Assembly: GCA_030596265.1 (NCBI GenBank)
Contig: JAUVKM010000129.1
Location: 1 to 6,465 of the forward strand
Direction: 5' to 3'
Origin: Candidatus Cloacimonadota bacterium
GTDB lineage: Bacteria; Cloacimonadota; Cloacimonadia; Cloacimonadales; TCS61
DNA: 6,465 nt
A program made the position numbers and the translations under genes. How positions within the stretch are numbered: the stretch's first letter is position 1; the number at the start of each line of letters is the position of its first letter. Under the pieces are notes generated by a model. It was given only the letters and a program-made list of their open reading frames with translations. It was not told the origin of the DNA and did not search any database. Positions 3,430 through 6,465 of this stretch are shown one piece after another.

Positions 3430-5836
3430 ATTCATATCTAATACTTTCAATTGGGTTAGATGCTGCACTGCGAATTACAGTGTAAGCAATTGTAAGAAGT
3501 GACATCATAAGCACAATAGCACCTGCAGCTATAAAAACAAATAGATCTATTTCTACTTTATAAGGAAAACTAACCAGCCATTTGTTTATCAAGAAATAAC
3601 TTATCGGCCATGCTACTACATTTGAAATAACAACAAGCTTAACAAATTCCATTGATATATTCTTGATAATATTCGGTATTGAAGCACCCAAAATTTTACG
3701 TATTCCAATTTCCTTACGGCGTTGTTCTGTTGTGTAGAAAGTAAGCCCCAAAAGTCCCATACAAGCTATGATTATGGCAAGAACAGAAAAGGTCGAGATC
3801 ACACGGAATGATTTCTCTTCTGCTTTGTACATATTATCTATTTTTTCATCCAAGAAGGAATAATCGAAAGGATGAGCAGGATAGAATTTTTCCCAGACCT
3901 TCTTGATCTCTTTGATGGTTTCAGGAACATCTGTAGGATTGATCTTGACGGAGACTTCTTGGAACAAAAAGGGCCAATGCATGAATAAAAGAGGAGATAC
4001 TTCCTCGTGCAGAGAGTTGAAATGGAAGTCTTTTACCACTCCGATGATTTCTGGTTCAAATCTTTTCACACCATCACTCAATCCAATGGTATAGGCATGA
4101 CCTATCGCATCTTCGTTGCTGACAAAACCCAGTTTTTTAACAGCAGCTTCATTCACAACGGTTATCGTCCTGAAATCTGCTCCGGTCAAATCGGAAAGCT
4201 TGCGACCTGCCAATAGCGAGATATTATAAAAATCCAGGTAATTTTGGTCGATCAATTTTACAGAGACATAGAAATCTTCATCCTCGATCTCCATATTCGG
4301 GGTCAGGTTCGTTCCAAATCCACTTCCCATCAACGGAACTCCAAAACTGGCAGAAGATTCGATTACACCGGGAATAGCGTTGATTTCGTCTTTCACAGTT
4401 TCAGAATTGTGCGACATACGTTCGGGAGTTTTCAGAACCACAACCTGATCTTTGTCGAATTCCATATCAAATCCACGCATGAAATTGATCTGTTGATTGA
4501 TCAGGACCGTGAAAATGATGAGAATGATAGATATGGAAAACTGGAATAAAACCAGACTTTTCCGCAAGGTCGCAGACCCGCTTTTTCCCTGACTGGTAGC
4601 GCCTTTCATAACCAGAACAGGTTGATAGTGGGTGAGCACAAAAGCAGGATATAAGCCGGCTAAAATACCGATGATCAGTGAGGATGCCACAATAGTAAAA
4701 AGGATTGAAATATTATTAAAACAGTTGTAAATAAGAGGAGAGCCGATCAACTGGGAGAATAATGGTTCAAAAAGCTCTACCAGAACGAAAGCCAATCCCA
4801 GTGAAATAAAAGTTATCAGGATAGATTCACTTAGAAACTGTCGGATCAATTGTAGTTTAAAAGCACCAAAAACCTTTCTTACTCCTATTTCCCTGGCTCG
4901 TTTCACAGCTCTGGCTGTGGTTAGGTTAACAAAGTTGATGCAGGCCAAAATGAGAATGAAAAGCGAGATAGAACCCAAAATTATAATGTAAGAAATTGAA
5001 CTGTTGGGATTTATTTCATCATCAAGATCGGAAAATATATGTATCGATTTAATCGGTTGCAAAACAACTGATTTAGTGATTCTTGATGAAGTTTCCATCT
5101 TCTCGGTCAGGAAAGGATCTACCTTGTTTATAAACTGTCCAATATCGGTTTCGGAATGAAGCATTACATAAGTATATGAACCAAAAGTTGCGCCCCATTG
5201 TTCAAGGTAATTTCCTTCCGGTAGATCGACTAGAGTTTCATAGGTTGCTGCCATATCAAATGTGAAATGCGAATTCACCGGAACATTCTCGATAACTCCG
5301 GTAATTTCCAGATTTACCCTGTTATTAAAATTGAAAATTTTACCAACCGGATTTTCCATTCCAAAATATTTATCCGCTATCTTCCGGGTAATGATAATTG
5401 AATTTTCTTTTTTCAGGAATTCTGCAGGATTTCCCTGCAGCGTTTTATAGCTGAACATATCGAAGAAATCTTCATCAGCAAAAATGATGTCTTCTTCATA
5501 GAATTTCTTATCTTCGTAAGAAATAAGATCATCGCTGGAAAAATATATACGGGATATTTTCTCGATTTCCGGGAAATTCTGTTCCAGGTTGGGGGCAACC
5601 AGTGCCGGTGTTTGAGCGAAGTGGTCGATACCGTTCAGTGTAATGGTTTTAACGCTTACCCGATATAGATAATCACTATTTTTATGATAGTTATCATATT
5701 GGAAATCCTGGAAAATGTATAATCCTACCAGTATGCAGGCTGCCAGTCCCAAAGCCAATCCGAAAATATTGATGACCGAATAGGTTTTTTGTTTGATGAT
5801 ATTCCGAAATGCGATTTTTAGATAATTTTTGAACAT
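3428..5836 (-). CDS. FtsX/MacB-type ABC transporter permease, 802 aa
   Basis: This is a complete gene. ATG at 5836 (minus) has a ribosome binding site AGGAGAA (5841-5847) with 4 bases to the start; the stop is TAG at 3430-3428. The layout is the duplicated 8-helix permease. Helix 1 is at about 20-42. A MacB_PCD-like periplasmic domain follows (about 45-265), then an FtsX domain with helices near 282-303, 335-357 and 378-401. Helix 5 (427-447) leads to a second periplasmic domain (about 455-665) and a second FtsX domain with helices near 678-700, 733-750 and 765-787. Each FtsX half carries the conserved cytoplasmic motif (A)REIGVRKVFGA (313-325) or RRKEIGIRKILGA (706-718), which contacts the ATPase. 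Type VII ABC systems (MacB, LolCDE, FtsEX) drive periplasmic work such as export of peptides or drugs, or lipoprotein release. The substrate here is unknown. The ATPase partner must be encoded elsewhere. It is paralogous to the gene at 6009-6465. Confidence 0.95.
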   Translation of the reverse strand: MFKNYLKIAFRNIIKQKTYSVINIFGLALGLAACILVGLYIFQDFQYDNYHKNSDYLYRVSVKTITLNGIDHFAQTPALVAPNLEQNFPEIEKISRIYFSSDDLISYEDKKFYEEDIIFADEDFFDMFSYKTLQGNPAEFLKKENSIIITRKIADKYFGMENPVGKIFNFNNRVNLEITGVIENVPVNSHFTFDMAATYETLVDLPEGNYLEQWGATFGSYTYVMLHSETDIGQFINKVDPFLTEKMETSSRITKSVVLQPIKSIHIFSDLDDEINPNSSISYIIILGSISLFILILACINFVNLTTARAVKRAREIGVRKVFGAFKLQLIRQFLSESILITFISLGLAFVLVELFEPLFSQLIGSPLIYNCFNNISILFTIVASSLIIGILAGLYPAFVLTHYQPVLVMKGATSQGKSGSATLRKSLVLFQFSISIILIIFTVLINQQINFMRGFDMEFDKDQVVVLKTPERMSHNSETVKDEINAIPGVIESSASFGVPLMGSGFGTNLTPNMEIEDEDFYVSVKLIDQNYLDFYNISLLAGRKLSDLTGADFRTITVVNEAAVKKLGFVSNEDAIGHAYTIGLSDGVKRFEPEIIGVVKDFHFNSLHEEVSPLLFMHWPFLFQEVSVKINPTDVPETIKEIKKVWEKFYPAHPFDYSFLDEKIDNMYKAEEKSFRVISTFSVLAIIIACMGLLGLTFYTTEQRRKEIGIRKILGASIPNIIKNISMEFVKLVVISNVVAWPISYFLINKWLVSFPYKVEIDLFVFIAAGAIVLMMSLLTIAYTVIRSAASNPIESIRYE

Positions 5837-5850
5837 TTATTTCTCCTATT

Positions 5851-5953
5851 TTAAGACCTTACGGATGGTTGAGTTTGCGAGACCTCCGTAATGGTTGTTA
5901 TTATTAACCATTGCGAAGGTCGAGAGAAGCAAGAAGCTCGACAACCACTGGTT
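5851..5953. repeat. Intergenic cluster of inverted repeats between the two permease genes
   Basis: The 172-bp spacer holds several hairpins in a row: TTACGGA (5859-5865) with TCCGTAA (5885-5891); AATGGTT (5890-5896) with AACCATT (5906-5912) around a 9-base loop; GTCGAG (5919-5924) with CTCGAC (5937-5942) around a 12-base loop; and the near-palindrome AACCACTGGTT (5943-5953). AGACCT is repeated at 5854 and 5880, and TTGCGA at 5875 and 5911. The cluster lies upstream of the 802-aa permease gene (minus strand) and downstream of the partial one. It may be a degenerate dispersed element, a processing site in a shared transcript, or a regulatory region. There is no clear U-tract terminator. Confidence 0.6.
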
Positions 5954-6008
5954 AGCAGAAAGAGTTCCAGCATCATTTGTAAACAAGCCGAGGCACCATT
6001 CGCAAGGT

Positions 6009-6465
6009 TCACTCATACTTCAAAGCATCCACCGGATTTGCATTAGCGGCTTTATAAGCCAAAAATGAAAAAGTGAACAAAGCAATAAAAGCGGTAATAA
6101 ATCCTGATAAAACAAAATGCCACACTCCAATCTGAATTCGAAAAGCAAAATTCTGAAGCCATCCGGATAATAAATAGTATCCAAGAATCCAGGCAATAAC
6201 AGATGAAATTCCGAGTAAAATAAAGAGTTCCTTATTAAAGAGATTAACAATTTCCAAGGGAGTTGCTCCCAATACTTTACGAATCCCGATCTCTTTGGTT
6301 CTTCTATTTACTTCAAATGAGATTAGTCCCAAAAGTCCCAAGCCGGAGATGAAAATTGCAAGCACACTGAAAATAGTAAAAATTAAACTGAAACGTTTAT
6401 CGTTCACATATTTTGCCTCAATATCTTCATCCAGAAAACCTACTCGAACTTTCTCATCAGAAAAT
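6009..6465 (-). CDS. FtsX/MacB-type ABC transporter permease, C-terminal part (cut by window edge)
   Basis: The reading frame is open from the right window edge to TGA at 6011-6009, giving 151 codons of the C-terminus. It enters as FSDEKVRVGFLDEDIEAKYVND. A GTG at 6407 is an internal Val, not a start, because the conserved sequence runs through it. The piece covers the last FtsX domain: a helix at SLIFTIFSVLAIFISGLGLLGL, the cytoplasmic motif RRTKEIGIRKVLGA, a second helix ELFILLGISSVIAWILGYYLL, a third FVLSGFITAFIALFTFSFLAY, and the typical ending NPVDALKYE. It aligns with residues from about 660 to the end of the neighbouring permease (FLDEKI, EIGIRKILGA, NPIESIRYE), so the two are paralogues, probably from tandem duplication. 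Both read on the minus strand with this gene upstream. Co-transcription is possible but the 172-bp structured spacer makes it uncertain. Confidence 0.93.
   Translation of the reverse strand, partial: FSDEKVRVGFLDEDIEAKYVNDKRFSLIFTIFSVLAIFISGLGLLGLISFEVNRRTKEIGIRKVLGATPLEIVNLFNKELFILLGISSVIAWILGYYLLSGWLQNFAFRIQIGVWHFVLSGFITAFIALFTFSFLAYKAANANPVDALKYE

Noticed and set aside
3903..4549. Several short plus-strand frames inside the 802-aa permease gene
   Set aside because: They overlap each other and a conserved membrane protein gene, and none has a ribosome binding site or a plausible protein composition.

Overview
The window is AT-rich bacterial DNA in two blocks. The left block (about 1-3200) reads as part of an integron-type gene cassette array. 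The right block (about 3430-6465) is ordinary chromosomal DNA with two FtsX/MacB-type ABC transporter permease genes on the minus strand. The permeases are 8-TM single-chain proteins of a type common in the Bacteroidota/FCB superphylum (including Cloacimonadota and Marinimicrobia). Together with the low GC and AGGAG-type ribosome binding sites, this suggests such a host. The assignment is an inference from protein style and no marker gene is present.

Left block. Three short cassettes lie head to tail, all with plus-strand genes, separated by attC-like recombination sites. The best evidence is that the first bases of a cassette are the reverse complement of the start of the attC at its own far end, as expected for a linearised circular cassette. 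For cassette 1, TTAGGCGTA at 138-146 matches TACGCCTAA at 1259-1267. For cassette 3, TTATGG at 2171-2176 matches CCATAA at 3156-3161. Three left ends share the pattern AACAA(A/G)(C/T)GTGT and three right ends share GCAC plus (G/A)TTA. Cassette 1 carries a 61-aa small protein and a 293-aa protein with an R-H-S-I-A-H motif typical of HEPN-type RNases, so it may be a toxin-antitoxin or phage-defence unit. Cassette 2 carries a 191-aa protein with one N-terminal membrane helix and a predicted beta-rich domain. Cassette 3 carries a class I SAM-dependent methyltransferase. No integrase gene, attI site or cassette promoter is visible here.

Junction (about 3200-3430). After the left half of the last attC the array becomes hard to follow. 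The stretch holds a purine-rich AATTAGGAA repeat cluster interrupted by a short GC-rich segment, then two copies of a 42-bp repeat at a 52-bp period. The second copy touches the stop codon of the permease gene.

Right block. A complete 802-aa permease gene (3428-5836, minus) follows, on the minus strand, the C-terminal part of a second permease (6009-6465, cut by the window edge). The spacer between them (5837-6008) is dense in inverted repeats. The partner ATPase and membrane-fusion genes expected for a MacB/Lol-like system are not in the window.
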